In this document: positions 17,283-26,913 of the stretch, piece after piece | Numbering within the stretch: the first letter of the stretch is position 1 | How the letters are laid out: each line of letters opens with the position of its first letter | From: Natrinema sp. CBA1119 | GTDB taxonomy: Archaea; Halobacteriota; Halobacteria; Halobacteriales; Natrialbaceae | DNA: 64,000 nt | Direction of reading: 5' to 3' | Assembly (NCBI RefSeq): GCF_002572525.1 | Contig: NZ_PDBS01000001.1 | Coordinates: forward strand, 3,968,001 to 4,032,000 | Notes under the pieces: model-generated | What the model saw: the letters and a program-made list of their open reading frames with translations, nothing else | The model's database searches: none | Told to the model about the DNA's origin: nothing | Made by a program: the position numbers and the translations under genes

Positions 17283-17581
17283 ACTTCTCGAGCGACACCC
17301 TCGACGATGTCAGCATCGATTCAGACGCCGGCACCACGACCACCCGATCGACGGGCGTCGACGCACAGGTCGCCGGTCTCAAGGGCCTCAAAGGGGGCGA
17401 AACGAAGGAGACCACCTCGAGTTCGACCGTCGACGATCAGACGGCGAAACTCAAAGAGCTTCGGGAGCAACAGCGCGCCGAAGAGTTGGCGACGGCCGAC
17501 GACGACGGCGCCGTCACGACGGTGACGAAACCGTTCACGAATCTGCTCGATCGCTTCCGAAACCTGGTAAAGCGGAATTAA
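17246..17581 (+). CDS. C-terminal part of the frameshifted membrane protein gene
   Basis: This frame, opened formally by a GTG, reads GGVQKTEHKRLNFSSDTLDD and goes on to a hydrophilic tail with two short KLKELREQQ-type repeats (VAGLKGLKGG, TAKLKELREQ) and a C-terminal VTKPFTNLLDRFRNLVKRN. It has no start context of its own and overlaps the upstream frame by 37 bases. I take it as the cytoplasmic tail of the same protein, separated by a one-base deletion in a G run. Confidence 0.65.
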   Translation: MGGVQKTEHKRLNFSSDTLDDVSIDSDAGTTTTRSTGVDAQVAGLKGLKGGETKETTSSSTVDDQTAKLKELREQQRAEELATADDDGAVTTVTKPFTNLLDRFRNLVKRN

Positions 17582-17647
17582 GACGGGGCTACGGAAAGAA
17601 ATAGCGTCTTATATCGTAGTATCAGTTCCGAAAGTTTCGCACATAGA

Positions 17648-17654
17648 TTTATAA
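17648..17654 (+). promoter_or_regulatory. TATA box of the actin-like gene
   Basis: TTTATAA lies 24-30 bases before the ATG at 17678, so the transcript should be leaderless and start independently of the upstream membrane protein gene. Confidence 0.55.
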
Positions 17655-17677
17655 TCCGTCAGTGGCCTTCCCAACAC

Positions 17678-18709
17678 ATGGCTAAAGGCCTGGACGTCGG
17701 AACGATGAACATCCTGTCAGCACAGCAGGATGGGAACGACACGGTTTTCGTGCAACAGCGTAACTCCTTCGTAGAGATCGAGTACTCGGATATGGCCGAG
17801 CAGATGCTCTCGCGAAGCGAAGTTCTCCATATTCGCAAAGACGACAAGGTCTACGTCGTCGGCGACGACGCGCTCAACTTCGCGAACATTTTCAACAAGG
17901 AGACCCGCCGGCCGATGAAACACGGGATCCTCTCGAACGACGAACAGAGCGCGATCCCGATGATGAAGCTCATCATCGAGCAGGTCGTCGGTGAGCCCGC
18001 CTATCCGGACGAGAAGCTCTACTTCTCGTCCCCGGCGGATCCGATCGACTCCGACCTCTCGACGCTCTACCATCAGAAGACGATCGAGTCATTCCTCGAC
18101 GACATGGGGTACGACTCCGAACCGATCAACGAGGGGATGTCCGTCATCTACAGCGAACTCGCGGACAACAACTTCACCGGCCTCGGTATCTCGTTCGGTG
18201 CCGGGATGACGAACGTCTGTCTCTCATACTACGCGGTGCCGGTCATGAAGTTCTCCGTCGCCCGCGGTGGCGACTGGGTCGACGAACAGGCCGCCCGCGC
18301 GACGGGGACGCCCGTCGACAAGGTCACCTCCATCAAGGAAGACGACTTCGAGCTCGACTTCACGACCGACGTCGGCGGCGTCGAGGGCGCGCTCTCGATT
18401 TACTACGAGAACCTGCTCGACTACGTCATTGAAAACATCGTGAAGGAAGTCGACGAGGAGGACGTCGAGGAAGGGCTGGACGTCCCCGTCGTCGTCACCG
18501 GCGGCACCTCGAGTCCCAGCGGCTTCGAGGCCCTGTTCAAGGACCACCTGGACGAGGCGAACATTCCGTTCTCGATCAGCGGCGTCACGCACGCGAACGA
18601 ACCGCTGTACAGCGTGGCACGCGGTGGCCTCGTCGCGGCTCGCTCCGACGAGGACATCGACCACGAGGAGGAAGCAGAGGAGGCCGAAGCGGCGGCCGCA
18701 AACGAGTAA
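17678..18709 (+). CDS. Actin-like protein, salactin/volactin-type
   Basis: Protein of 343 residues with the actin/Hsp70/FtsA ATPase fold: phosphate-1 [12 protein letters not shown] at the N-terminus, phosphate-2 [20 protein letters not shown] near residue 165, and the adenosine loop [19 protein letters not shown] near 275. The C-terminus is a short acidic tail. The sequence style matches the haloarchaeal actin homologue described as salactin in Halobacterium and volactin in Haloferax, a dynamic cytoplasmic filament affecting cell division or shape. That identification is from memory of the family. Own promoter; T-rich terminator after the stop. Confidence 0.8.
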   Translation: MAKGLDVGTMNILSAQQDGNDTVFVQQRNSFVEIEYSDMAEQMLSRSEVLHIRKDDKVYVVGDDALNFANIFNKETRRPMKHGILSNDEQSAIPMMKLIIEQVVGEPAYPDEKLYFSSPADPIDSDLSTLYHQKTIESFLDDMGYDSEPINEGMSVIYSELADNNFTGLGISFGAGMTNVCLSYYAVPVMKFSVARGGDWVDEQAARATGTPVDKVTSIKEDDFELDFTTDVGGVEGALSIYYENLLDYVIENIVKEVDEEDVEEGLDVPVVVTGGTSSPSGFEALFKDHLDEANIPFSISGVTHANEPLYSVARGGLVAARSDEDIDHEEEAEEAEAAAANE

Positions 18710-18729
18710 CCCGTCGGCGCTGCTGATTG

Positions 18730-18739
18730 CGATTTTTTG
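18730..18739 (+). terminator. T-rich terminator after the actin-like gene
   Basis: GCGATTTTTTGG about 25 bases after the stop, between convergent genes. Confidence 0.4.
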
Positions 18740-18784
18740 GTGGTATTCGTTCGACCTCGAGCACCGCGAAGCGACGGCTCGCGT

Positions 18785-18967
18785 TCAGGTGTCGGCCGAC
18801 TCCTCGTAGAATCGATTGAACGCGTCTCGCCAGGACTCGACGTCCTCCCCGGTCGGCTGGTGTTCGACGGGAATGTCTGCGAACCCACACTGGGAACACG
18901 AGATCGTCGACACGTCGCCAAGCGAGAGTTCTTCGATGGCTCCCCCACACCGTGGACACTCGTCCAT
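18785..18967 (-). CDS. Small zinc-ribbon protein
   Basis: Protein of 60 residues with CPRCGG at the N-terminus and CSQCGF after a short beta hairpin (ELSLGDVSTIS), the CPxCG/CxxCG zinc knuckles of haloarchaeal small zinc-finger proteins. The tail (EDVESWRDAFNRFYEES) is helical. Function unknown; convergent with the actin-like gene. Confidence 0.75.
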   Translation of the reverse strand: MDECPRCGGAIEELSLGDVSTISCSQCGFADIPVEHQPTGEDVESWRDAFNRFYEESADT

Positions 18968-19153
18968 ACCTGTAACTTCGCCGGGATGTCCTTAACTCTA
19001 TTCGAACCCATCATGAAATTGACTGTTCGAATTCGCGCGAGGGAATCGTCCCCCTCTCGAGAACGGCGTCACAATCGGCGACACATCGAGCCGAATGTAT
19101 TACTACTACGTATTCAACAACCTTTTTGTATGCAAGCCATGTATGGCCGAGCA

Positions 19154-19549
19154 ATGAGTACGACATCGTCACCCGAGTCCGCGATCGAGCGGTGTCAGCC
19201 GGCCGACGCCACTCCCGTCGCCCTCGAGGCGACTGCGCTCGAGTCGACCGCTCCCGAATACCTCCGCGACCTCAAGCGCGAACTGACTGCGGACGGGCTG
19301 ATTCCCGCCGAGTTGACCGTTGTGGCGTGTTTCGACGAGGACTGTTCGCTCGCGACGCAGGAGGAAGTCGACCGCATCCGAGGCTATGTGCGCGCCAGCT
19401 CCTTCCTCGGCGTCGGAACCGTGACCGTCACGGTCGACGACGTCGCGGACCCCGCGAAGGTCCGACCCGCGCTGGCGGCGTGTGCCGAACGGGCCGACCG
19501 CGAGGGGCTCGCGTTCGAACTCGAGGGACCGATTTCGGTTGAGGACTGA
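19154..19549 (+). CDS. Conserved haloarchaeal hypothetical protein
   Basis: Protein of 131 residues, no recognised family. The core reads PEYLRDLKRELTADGLIPAELTVVACFDEDCSLATQEE, then FLGVGTVTVTVDDVADPAKVRPALAACAERA, an alpha/beta pattern. ATG 19154 is preferred; an in-frame ATG at 19130 is possible. AT-rich TATTACTACTACG at about 19098 could be the promoter. It lies ten bases before the methyltransferase gene, so the two are likely cotranscribed. Confidence 0.65.
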   Translation: MSTTSSPESAIERCQPADATPVALEATALESTAPEYLRDLKRELTADGLIPAELTVVACFDEDCSLATQEEVDRIRGYVRASSFLGVGTVTVTVDDVADPAKVRPALAACAERADREGLAFELEGPISVED

Positions 19550-19559
19550 ACGGTCGGGG

Positions 19560-20225
19560 ATGTCCGGTCCGTCTCGACGCACGCTCGCCCGTCGACTCGA
19601 GTCAATCGAGGACTTTTCGGAGCCCTCGGCACGATTGGAACAGTATCTGACGCCCGCGGAGCTGGCGGCCCATCTCTGCCATCTGGCGGGGTTACAGGGC
19701 GATCTCGCGGGCCGGGTCGTCGATCTCGGCACGGGAACGGGGATGCTCGCGATCGCGGCCTCGCTGTCCGGCGGTGATCGAGTCGCGGGGATCGATCTGG
19801 ACGCGGGGGCGCTCGAGATCGCTCGGCGGAACGAGCGGGCGGTTGCGGGCGGTGGCGGTGGCGGTGATGGTGATGGCAGCCGAAATCATTCGATCGAGTG
19901 GCTCCGCGGCGACGTCTCCCGCCATCCGTTTTCGCTCACCGACGCCACCGTGCTCTCGAATCCCCCCTTCGGTGCCCAGCGCGGGAACCGGCACGCGGAC
20001 CGGGATTTCCTCGAGACGGCCCGCGAGATCGGGTCCGTCTCCTATACGATCCACAACGAGGGGAGCCAGACGTTCGTCGAATCGTTCGCCGACGACGAGG
20101 GCGGGTCAGTGACCCACGCGTTCCGTGCCGAGTTCCCGATTCCGAAACAGTTCGAGTTTCACACCGCGGCACAGGAGACGCTCGAGGCCGAGGTCTTTCG
20201 CATCGAGTGGCCATCCCGGAAGTAA
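19560..20225 (+). CDS. METTL5-family RNA methyltransferase
   Basis: SAM-dependent methyltransferase of 221 residues. Seen: LEQYLTPAELAAHLCHLA, motif I VVDLGTGTGMLAIAAS, acidic GIDLDAGALEIARRN, and the catalytic NPPF in VLSNPPFGAQRG. These match archaeal METTL5-like N6-adenine methyltransferases (rRNA). A Gly/Asp-rich loop (AGGGGGGDGDGSRN) interrupts the domain near residue 105. The likely substrate is an rRNA adenine, by family. Confidence 0.85.
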   Translation: MSGPSRRTLARRLESIEDFSEPSARLEQYLTPAELAAHLCHLAGLQGDLAGRVVDLGTGTGMLAIAASLSGGDRVAGIDLDAGALEIARRNERAVAGGGGGGDGDGSRNHSIEWLRGDVSRHPFSLTDATVLSNPPFGAQRGNRHADRDFLETAREIGSVSYTIHNEGSQTFVESFADDEGGSVTHAFRAEFPIPKQFEFHTAAQETLEAEVFRIEWPSRK

Positions 20226-20344
20226 CGGGTAAAACTACTCGATCAGCGTTGAGAAGCGACGAGTCTCGAGTGTACCATCACAGGTAATACCGGTGTCTCG
20301 AGCGGTTCTCAGTGCCTCGAGCGTTTAGCTACCACTGGCAACAC

Positions 20345-20465
20345 GGGATTTCCACACCCTCCCCAGCCGATTCGCTCGATCGCTCCGCTCACTCGCTCAT
20401 CCCTCGCACAGGTCATCGACTGCCCTCGTTTTCACTTCGGTCAGTCGACAGCGCGCGCCACCGCA
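20345..20465 (+). repeat. Dispersed intergenic repeat, copy 1
   Basis: Starts GGGATTTCCACACCCTCC and continues with CCAGCCGATTCGCTCG, then TCACTCGCTCATCCCTCGCAC. The same order occurs inverted at 30178-30351, 34 bases being identical at the core. A second shared block GCGCGCGCCACCGC lies at about 20451-20464. No gene lies in 20226-20498. Confidence 0.65.
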
Positions 20466-20498
20466 GAGTGGTTCCGTGGTTCAGGGAGAAATCGGAGA

Positions 20499-22376
20499 TC
20501 AGTAGCCGTTGTACGTCTCCTGACTCGCGATCGCGACCCGCGTCCCGTCGGCGGCCGCGTAGATCGTCTCGTCGTTGCGTTCGAAGGTGAGTCCGCCGGC
20601 CGTCACCGTCTCGTTTTCGTCGGGGATCGCTGTCGTCGCGACGGCATTCGTCTCGGTCGAGTTGACCGCGAGGACGAACGTCCCGTCGTCGGAGCCGACG
20701 GTCACGTTTCGGCCGGCGATCTGCGCTTCGGCCCGGGAGGCGTTGGATTCGTGTGCGAGCCGTCGGTCCGCGCCGTCTTCCCACAGCCAGACCTGATAGA
20801 CGGCGTCGTTGCCGACCGGCTCCCAGCCGGTGCGTTCGACGTGGACCGCTTCGCGCCAGCCTAGGCCGCCGACGGCGACCGTCTCCTCGCCGGTAAAGGC
20901 GAGGCGTTGGGCGCTGACCGCCTCGAGCCAGATCTCGCGCTGGTCGCTGGCCACGATCACCCCGCTGGACTCGAGCCCCTCGTCGTCCTCGAGGGCCTCG
21001 ATACCGATCCCGGTGACGAGCCCGTTGGGAACGTCCTCGACGTACTCGACGGTGTAATCCTCGATCTGGACGGCCGCGTCCGAGGACGCAGTCGACTCGT
21101 CGACGACGAGGAAGTTCGCGGGGATGGCCATCCCGGCGACGATCGCGAGGATGCCGACAACCGTCAGGAACGCGGCTCCCTTGCGGGTCAGATCCGAGAG
21201 ACGGTCGGACTCGGGGCTCGGCCGATTTCCGCCGACGAGTTCGCGGACGCGGTCGACGTGAGCCGCGACGATGCCGCCACTGCGGCCACCGCGTGCCAGC
21301 TCGAGCGAGCGCGCGAGCGACAACTCGGCGTCACCGGCGGCTCCCGCAGTTCGGTCCCCCGAGCGACCGAGTCGCTGCCGAATCTCCGCTGGGATGAGGG
21401 GACGCTCGGACGCGGTCATCGAGAGCGTGACCACGAGCGCGAGCGCCGAGACGATGGCAACGCCCGGCCCCTGGAACAGCACGAAGGTGTTCTCGGCTCC
21501 GTACCAGTAGATCGCCCACAGCTGCTTCGAGAAGCCGAACAGCAACACGGCGAGCCAGAGTCGAAGCGGATTCGGACGGACGCCCCGCCGCTCGAGGAGG
21601 ACGATGCCGAGGACGAACCCGATAAAGAGCCCGAGTGCGTGACCCTGGATGGCGATACCGGCCCAGGACGGGGCAGACGGCGGGCTCGGCTGGGCAGTGT
21701 AGACACTGATCGGTTCTTGGAGCGCATAATATAGCCGCAGAACGACGCTCTGGACGCCGAGCGTTCCGATGATCGTCACGATCGGGTAGTGGACGATCGC
21801 GAACCCGGCGAGGGCGAAGACGACGCCCGAGAAGCCGATCACGGGGCCGAGCGCGAATAGGCTCGTCAGCAGTCCGACCCCGACGACGGCCAGTGGAAAG
21901 AGCACGAACGCCCGTATCCGCGGGTTCGCGCGCCACGAGTCGGCTCGCTTCGGCTCTCGGTCGTCCGGATAGTGTCCCCAGGCATATTCCGCGAGTGGCG
22001 CGACGACGACCGTCCCGGCGAGGTTGCCGATGAGGTGACCGGGGCCGGCGTGGGAAAACGCCGCTGTCACCATCCCAAGCGGATAGAAGTACGACCACGT
22101 GCGGAAGGGAATCGTCACGGGATCGTCGAAATCCGCGATCCCGCTCTGGACGAACAGATAGACGCCGACGACGAACGCGATGACGACGAGCGAACCCCAC
22201 GGAACGCCGTACACGAGCCGTTCCCGAGCCACGTCCCGCCAGCGCCGCGCCGGCCGGTGGACCCGTCTGACGACCGCGATCGACCCGACCAGCGACGCGG
22301 TGACGACGACCGCAAGCAGGGCCGCGAGCAAGCGCATATGCCGTGGTTCGAACGGGGCCGTATAGTGGTTTGCCAT
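20499..22376 (-). CDS. Rhomboid family intramembrane serine protease with C-terminal extracytoplasmic-type domain
   Basis: Membrane protein of 625 residues. The rhomboid core (about residues 60-330) has HLIGN at 114-118, the nucleophile in [13 protein letters not shown] (Ser183) and the dyad His in [12 protein letters not shown] (His246). After a basic linker with an additional helix ([16 protein letters not shown] near 410), a 200-residue soluble beta-rich domain follows. The substrate is unknown. ATG 22337 (MRLLAALL) is an alternative start that would begin right at the first helix. Confidence 0.88.
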   Translation of the reverse strand: MANHYTAPFEPRHMRLLAALLAVVVTASLVGSIAVVRRVHRPARRWRDVARERLVYGVPWGSLVVIAFVVGVYLFVQSGIADFDDPVTIPFRTWSYFYPLGMVTAAFSHAGPGHLIGNLAGTVVVAPLAEYAWGHYPDDREPKRADSWRANPRIRAFVLFPLAVVGVGLLTSLFALGPVIGFSGVVFALAGFAIVHYPIVTIIGTLGVQSVVLRLYYALQEPISVYTAQPSPPSAPSWAGIAIQGHALGLFIGFVLGIVLLERRGVRPNPLRLWLAVLLFGFSKQLWAIYWYGAENTFVLFQGPGVAIVSALALVVTLSMTASERPLIPAEIRQRLGRSGDRTAGAAGDAELSLARSLELARGGRSGGIVAAHVDRVRELVGGNRPSPESDRLSDLTRKGAAFLTVVGILAIVAGMAIPANFLVVDESTASSDAAVQIEDYTVEYVEDVPNGLVTGIGIEALEDDEGLESSGVIVASDQREIWLEAVSAQRLAFTGEETVAVGGLGWREAVHVERTGWEPVGNDAVYQVWLWEDGADRRLAHESNASRAEAQIAGRNVTVGSDDGTFVLAVNSTETNAVATTAIPDENETVTAGGLTFERNDETIYAAADGTRVAIASQETYNGY

Positions 22377-22502
22377 CAGAAACGTCGTCGTGCCTCGGGT
22401 CCGAGCCGCGTCCCCGGCGGAGAGAGGGCAGCAATAGCGCCACGAACTGCAACGAGCGTCGGCTTCGAAAGGTACAAGCGGCCGACGACCGGACTATCCG
22501 CC

Positions 22503-22787
22503 ATGGAACTGCGGGTCACCGAGAGCACGGAGAACGAACTGTCCATCGAGATCGCCGGCGAGGACCACACCTTCATGAACGTGCTCAAGGGCGCACTGCT
22601 CGAGCACGACGACGTGAGTGCAGCAACCTACGACGTCAACCCCGAACAGTCGGGCGGCCAGACCGAGCCGATCCTGACCATCAAAACCGAGGGTGGTGCG
22701 GATCCGCTCGAGGCGCTCGAGGAAGGAGCGGTAACCGTTCGCGAGAAGGCGATGTCGTTCCGCGACGCGTTCGAAGCGGCCGCATAA
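22503..22787 (+). CDS. rpoL: DNA-directed RNA polymerase subunit L (Rpo11)
   Basis: Small subunit of 94 residues that pairs with RpoD (Rpo3) in the archaeal RNA polymerase assembly platform. Seen: the conserved [41 protein letters not shown] region broken at the expected positions, and the C-terminal helix [14 protein letters not shown] 22503 follows CGAAAGGTACAAG, a BRE/TATA-like element. Divergent from the rhomboid gene. Confidence 0.95.
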   Translation: MELRVTESTENELSIEIAGEDHTFMNVLKGALLEHDDVSAATYDVNPEQSGGQTEPILTIKTEGGADPLEALEEGAVTVREKAMSFRDAFEAAA

Positions 22788-22915
22788 CCCCCGTTCGATC
22801 CGGCTCGATCACGTCCGATTCTGTCTCTCGTTGCTCCGGAGTACGACTCGACCGCCGGGAACACGCAGTCCGATGGCCGCCGGTCCGGACTGTCGGCCGA
22901 CCGAACACCGGCCGA

Positions 22916-23785
22916 CTAACACGTCGTATATATCACGTAGACCGATCCGTCGACGACGTGTATATCCAATCCTTCGGCATCGTACCCGGTGCGAGTGACG
23001 TCATCGTTCGAGCGGAGGGCTCCGACGATGTCCTCGGCGAGTTCCCGCTCGTCGTCGTAGTCGTCTATCGTCAGGACGCCCGGCACCTGCCTCACGACGT
23101 GATCGCCACTGCAGTCGGCGTTGAAGTCGCTCAATTCCGGCGGCTCGTGATCCGCGTCACCGTACTCGTTCGCCACGTACGCGCGGTTATAATACTCCGA
23201 ATACGCCGCGAGCCCGTCGTCGACGGCCCGCGACTCGTCGCGGTCGGCTTCGAGCCGATCGTGAATCTCTCCCTCCGTCGCCTCGAGATCGATCCCGGCG
23301 GCTTCGGTTCCGTCACCGGGTGCGTCCGGCGGCGACGGCGGCCCGATACCCGGCAGTATCGACGGCGAGATCACGCCCGTCGCGAACAGCGCGACGATGA
23401 CGCCGATCACGACGAGAATCGGCAGATACGGTTTCGCGACCGCGAACCAGCTCGGCGTTTCCAGATCGCGCTCGAGCCCCTCGTAGGTCTGCTCGACCCG
23501 CTCGAGGTCCGGGTTGCCACAGCGAGAACACGGCGGAGTGTTCCGGACGTGCTCCCGGCCGCAGTTGGGACAGGCCCAGACGTAGTCGGGACCGGTGTCG
23601 ACGGTGCCGGATTCCGTCAGTTCGGAACCAAAATCCGCATCGGTATCGACATCGCTCTCGGTCTCGCTCTGGGTTTCGTCGTCCACTCGGACGACCGCCT
23701 TCTCGAAGGTGTTGTGACCGCAGGCATCACAGGGAGGGTCGTTTTCAGCGTGCGGTTTCCCACACCACGTACACCGCCATTTCAC
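22916..23785 (-). CDS. Zinc-ribbon membrane protein with C-terminal CAP/peptidase-like domain of unknown function
   Basis: Protein of 289 residues. Two zinc ribbons come first: CTWCGKPHAENDPPCDACG (residues 5-23) and CPNCGREHVRNTPPCSRCG (near 72-90). One membrane helix follows (LPILVVIGVIVALFATGVI, about 120-140). The outer part is acidic and ends in GSVYVIYTTC, with pairs of Cys that might bridge. It reads SEYYNRAYVANEYGDADHEPPEL, somewhat like CAP-superfamily motifs, but this is weak. Function unknown. Confidence 0.7.
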   Translation of the reverse strand: MKWRCTWCGKPHAENDPPCDACGHNTFEKAVVRVDDETQSETESDVDTDADFGSELTESGTVDTGPDYVWACPNCGREHVRNTPPCSRCGNPDLERVEQTYEGLERDLETPSWFAVAKPYLPILVVIGVIVALFATGVISPSILPGIGPPSPPDAPGDGTEAAGIDLEATEGEIHDRLEADRDESRAVDDGLAAYSEYYNRAYVANEYGDADHEPPELSDFNADCSGDHVVRQVPGVLTIDDYDDERELAEDIVGALRSNDDVTRTGYDAEGLDIHVVDGSVYVIYTTC

Positions 23786-23925
23786 TGGTCGAAACGCGGG
23801 TCCGCGACGGAATAAACGTATTGAATACGACGGGTCGCGAATCCGGTTGATCGTGAATACAGCGGATAACGAATACGGCGGATCGCGGCGACGGTTCGTC
23901 GCTCGAGTTCAGAGACGGACGAAGA

Positions 23926-24741
23926 TCAGAGACGAACGGGGACGCCGTGCTCGTCGAGATAGGCTTTCGTCTCCTCGATCGAGTACTCGTCGAAGTGGAA
24001 GATCGACGCCGCGAGCCCCGCGTCCGCACCGGCCTCGGTGAACACGTCGTACATGTCCTCGGGACCGCCACAGCCCGAGGAGGCGATGACCGGCGTGTCG
24101 ACGGTTTCGCTGACGGCCGTCGTCAGGGGGAGGTCGTAGCCGTCTTTCGTCCCGTCCTTGTCGATCGAATTGACGAACAGTTCGCCCGCGCCCCGCGATT
24201 CGGCCTCTGCAGCCCACTCGAGGACGTCGATTCCGGTCCCCTCGCGGCCGCCCTTCTTCGTACACTCGAACCAGCAGGATTCGCCGTCGATTTCGACGTA
24301 GTGCTCGCCCTTCTCGTCGAACCGCCGTTTGGCGTCGACGCTGATGACGATACACTGGTTTCCGAACGCCTTCGCGCCCTCGTTGATGAGTTCGGGCCGC
24401 TCGAGCGCGCCGGTGGTGATCGAGACCTTGTCCGCGCCGGCCCGGAGCGTCTCCTTGATATCCTCGGTGGTTCGGATGCCGCCGCCGACTGTGAGGGGGA
24501 TGAAGACCTCGTCCGCGACGCGCTCGACGACGTCGAGCATCGTCTCGCGACCCTCGGCAGAGGCGGTGATGTCGAGGAAGACGAACTCGTCCGCGCCCGC
24601 GCGGTTGTACGCGCGGGCCATCTCGACCGGATCGCCGGTGTATTTCAGATCCTCGAAGTTGACGCCGGTGTAGACCGCCGGGTTCCCGTCGTCGTCGAGG
24701 TCCACGTCGATACACGGGATGACTCGCTTGGTCAGGACCAT
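23926..24741 (-). CDS. hisF: HisF: imidazole glycerol phosphate synthase cyclase subunit
   Basis: 271-residue (beta/alpha)8 barrel that, with HisH, converts PRFAR to imidazole glycerol phosphate and AICAR in histidine synthesis. Seen: [10 protein letters not shown] with the catalytic Asp, [10 protein letters not shown], the second catalytic Asp in [10 protein letters not shown], and [15 protein letters not shown]. No other his gene is adjacent. The minus-strand TTTACTA about 34-40 bases before ATG 24741 may be its TATA box. Confidence 0.96.
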   Translation of the reverse strand: MVLTKRVIPCIDVDLDDDGNPAVYTGVNFEDLKYTGDPVEMARAYNRAGADEFVFLDITASAEGRETMLDVVERVADEVFIPLTVGGGIRTTEDIKETLRAGADKVSITTGALERPELINEGAKAFGNQCIVISVDAKRRFDEKGEHYVEIDGESCWFECTKKGGREGTGIDVLEWAAEAESRGAGELFVNSIDKDGTKDGYDLPLTTAVSETVDTPVIASSGCGGPEDMYDVFTEAGADAGLAASIFHFDEYSIEETKAYLDEHGVPVRL

Positions 24742-24943
24742 GTGGTAACTACCGCTCGATTCGCACTCCGGGTAGTAAAGGGGTCTGGATCGATCGCGCG
24801 GGATGACACGACTCGGACCGGTCGATCCAGAGCGCGGACTCGAGCGACGGCCGCAGACTTCCGATCAGACGACCGGTCGCCAGCCCCCACCGCGGCCGAT
24901 CGGTGTAGGTGTTCTTAAGTGATCGAATCGAGAAGGGACGCGT

Positions 24944-25126
24944 ATGGCAGACGACACCGAACCACCCGAGGACGACGATTCGGGAGCCGACATCGGTCAC
25001 GATTTCGACGCCGACCGAACGACCGCACCGATGAGCGACTACTCGTCGCGAGCCGTCTTCATCGGTGCCCTAATCGCACTGATCGGCGCAGCGATCGCCT
25101 TCGGAATTCCGTTGCTCGCGGTCTGA
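24944..25126 (+). CDS. Small single-pass membrane protein (DUF7550-like)
   Basis: Protein of 60 residues: an acidic N-terminal half (DDTEPPEDDDSGADIGHDFDAD) then one helix (AVFIGALIALIGAAIAFGIPLLAV). Resembles the haloarchaeal DUF7550 family as I recall it. TATA-like TTCTTAAG lies upstream at about 24911. Function unknown. Confidence 0.7.
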   Translation: MADDTEPPEDDDSGADIGHDFDADRTTAPMSDYSSRAVFIGALIALIGAAIAFGIPLLAV

Positions 25127-25133
25127 ATATACG

Positions 25134-25355
25134 TTAGAAGACGTACTCGTCGTCGTGGCCCATCATGCCATCGTCTTCGAAGCCGGTTCCTGCGCCCTCG
25201 TCTTCGTCCGAGGGTCCACTGGTCTTGTATGCCTTGATGCCCGTCGAAAGGAGGTCCTCGATCGCCTCCTCGCGATTGACGAACTCGCCGCGTTCGACCA
25301 TCTGGGCGATCTGCATCTCGAGGTGCTCCGGTATGGTGATCTCTACTTTCGGCAT
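25134..25355 (-). CDS. CopG-like ribbon-helix-helix protein
   Basis: Protein of 73 residues: strand KVEITIPEHLEMQIAQMV, turn, helix NREEAIEDLLSTGIKAY, then an acidic tail with GMMGHDDEYVF. This is the RHH fold of CopG-type regulators (haloarchaeal DUF7120 type, from memory). Likely a dimeric DNA-binding protein. Confidence 0.75.
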   Translation of the reverse strand: MPKVEITIPEHLEMQIAQMVERGEFVNREEAIEDLLSTGIKAYKTSGPSDEDEGAGTGFEDDGMMGHDDEYVF

Positions 25356-25513
25356 CTGATTCGGCTTTCGGCGAGGGGGTATTTAGGTTTGACGGGGAGT
25401 CCACATCGATCGGAAGCACACGATCCGTCTCGTCGGAACGACAGACCCCGAGAAAGGAAAGCCGAAGCCGTCGCGCGGGGCCGTACAGGCGGGAGTCGTC
25501 GTCGCGGGTCGCC

Positions 25514-25813
25514 CTAGCGGTTGCCCATCATCGAATCGAACGCGTCCTTCAGTTTGGTCCCGGGCTGAGTCAGCGTCTCGAGTTGCCGGCTCATCTTCCG
25601 CTGATTGAAATAACTCGCGAACGCGAGGATCGTCGGCGGCCAGAGACCGACGAACGCGCCGAGCTCGCGCTTTCCGCGGAAGAAGAAGTAGTACAACGAG
25701 AGGCCGACCGACGCGGCCGACGCGACGACTGCGGGACCCATCGCCTGTTGGCCGATCTCCGCTGGTTCCTGTCCGGACAGTTCCCGTTCCGTTAGCTGTT
25801 GTTTGCTCGCCAT
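25514..25813 (-). CDS. Small membrane protein of unknown function
   Basis: Protein of 99 residues with two hydrophobic helices: GPAVVASAASVGLSLYYFFF and ELGAFVGLWPPTILAFASYF, then a polar helix (RKMSRQLETLTQPGTKLKDAFDSMMGN). Conserved haloarchaeal style; no function recognised. Confidence 0.7.
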   Translation of the reverse strand: MASKQQLTERELSGQEPAEIGQQAMGPAVVASAASVGLSLYYFFFRGKRELGAFVGLWPPTILAFASYFNQRKMSRQLETLTQPGTKLKDAFDSMMGNR

Positions 25814-26223
25814 GCAGTGATAGCCGTCGCCGAGACCGTACTAAGGGATGGCGAGGGTTTCGACGGAAACCCCCGAGTTGCGCCCGTGACTGTATCGTTT
25901 CGACCAGTTGTTGTCCCGATCCCCGCTTGCCAATTTGGGATTGCTCTGGGGCGACCGTCTCGGTCGCGGCGGTACTCGCATCTCAGTGTCCATCCGATTT
26001 GCTCATCCGGGGCTCTCGTTCCAGAGACTCGAGCCCGAGTCACCGACCGGGCCGAATCGAACGCGACACTCAGTCGGAGTGTTGTCAGTCAGTTCCGATG
26101 CACCCCGACCCGCATACGGGTGCACCGAAACCCGGGTACAACAGACCGAATCAGGTGAGAGGGACAACAGACCGTCTCAGGTGATGGCGTCAGATCTACG
26201 TCTATCGCGGCGTACGCACGAGT
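25814..26223. other. Intergenic region with a 21-base direct repeat
   Basis: No gene in 410 bases. ACAACAGACC-GAATCAGGTGA at 26138-26158 recurs as ACAACAGACC-GTCTCAGGTGA at 26164-26184 (19 of 21 identical, period 26), some 40 bases before the sulfite-oxidase-like gene. A TGCACCC/GGGTGCA stem lies just upstream at about 26098-26124. Confidence 0.5.
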
Positions 26224-26820
26224 ATGAATCCGACGGATGTGACTAAACTCTATCAGGAGTTTGGCGACGATCGACTGCCGCCGGGACAGCGCGAGACGTC
26301 CGCGTTTCCCGTCCTTTCGAAGAGCGGAACCCCCAACTGGGATCCCGAGACGTGGGAGTTCACCGTCACCGGTGCAGTCGACGAGGAGCTGACGTTCTCG
26401 TGGGCCGAGTTTCGAGAGTTACCGACCGTCACGCAACGGCAGGACTTTCACTGCGTGACCGGTTGGAGCAAGTTCGACTGCGAGTTTACCGGCGTCTCGT
26501 TCCCCGACATCGCCGCCCGAGCCGGTGTTCACGACGACGCGGTTCACGTCATGTTTTCCGCACTCGACGACTACACGACCGATCTCCCGCTCGAGGACTG
26601 CATGCGCGATGATGTCCTGTTCACGTGGGCGTTCGACGGCGAACCGCTCCCCGAGGATCACGGCGGCCCGCTCCGGGTGGTCACGCCTCACAAGTACGCC
26701 TACAAGGGTGCGAAGTGGGTCGACGGCGTCGAATTTCTCACGGAACCCCAGCGGGGGTACTGGGAACGCCGGGGGTACTCCCAGACTGCAGACCCGTGGC
26801 AGGAAGAGCGGTACAGCTAG
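26224..26820 (+). CDS. Sulfite oxidase-like molybdopterin oxidoreductase
   Basis: Protein of 198 residues with the molybdopterin-binding fold of the sulfite oxidase/YuiH group. Seen: TWEFTVTGAVDEELTFSWAEF, the Cys ligand in QDFHCVTGWSKFD, and a C-terminal GGPLRVVTPHKYAYKGAKWVDGVEF. This is a compact single-domain member with no Tat signal and no dimerization domain, hence cytoplasmic. Substrate unknown. Confidence 0.88.
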   Translation: MNPTDVTKLYQEFGDDRLPPGQRETSAFPVLSKSGTPNWDPETWEFTVTGAVDEELTFSWAEFRELPTVTQRQDFHCVTGWSKFDCEFTGVSFPDIAARAGVHDDAVHVMFSALDDYTTDLPLEDCMRDDVLFTWAFDGEPLPEDHGGPLRVVTPHKYAYKGAKWVDGVEFLTEPQRGYWERRGYSQTADPWQEERYS

Positions 26821-26913
26821 CGTCGATTCCGGCGAGACCTTCGAAGTGGACCCGTTTCGCGATCGGTCTGCAAATAGTTAGGCTGAAGGCGGGGCGGTCC
26901 TGACGTGGTGTCG

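Noticed and set aside
19126-19542. Arg-rich open frame overlapping the hypothetical gene at 19154
   Set aside because: It is the +2 shadow of a frame with normal haloarchaeal composition.
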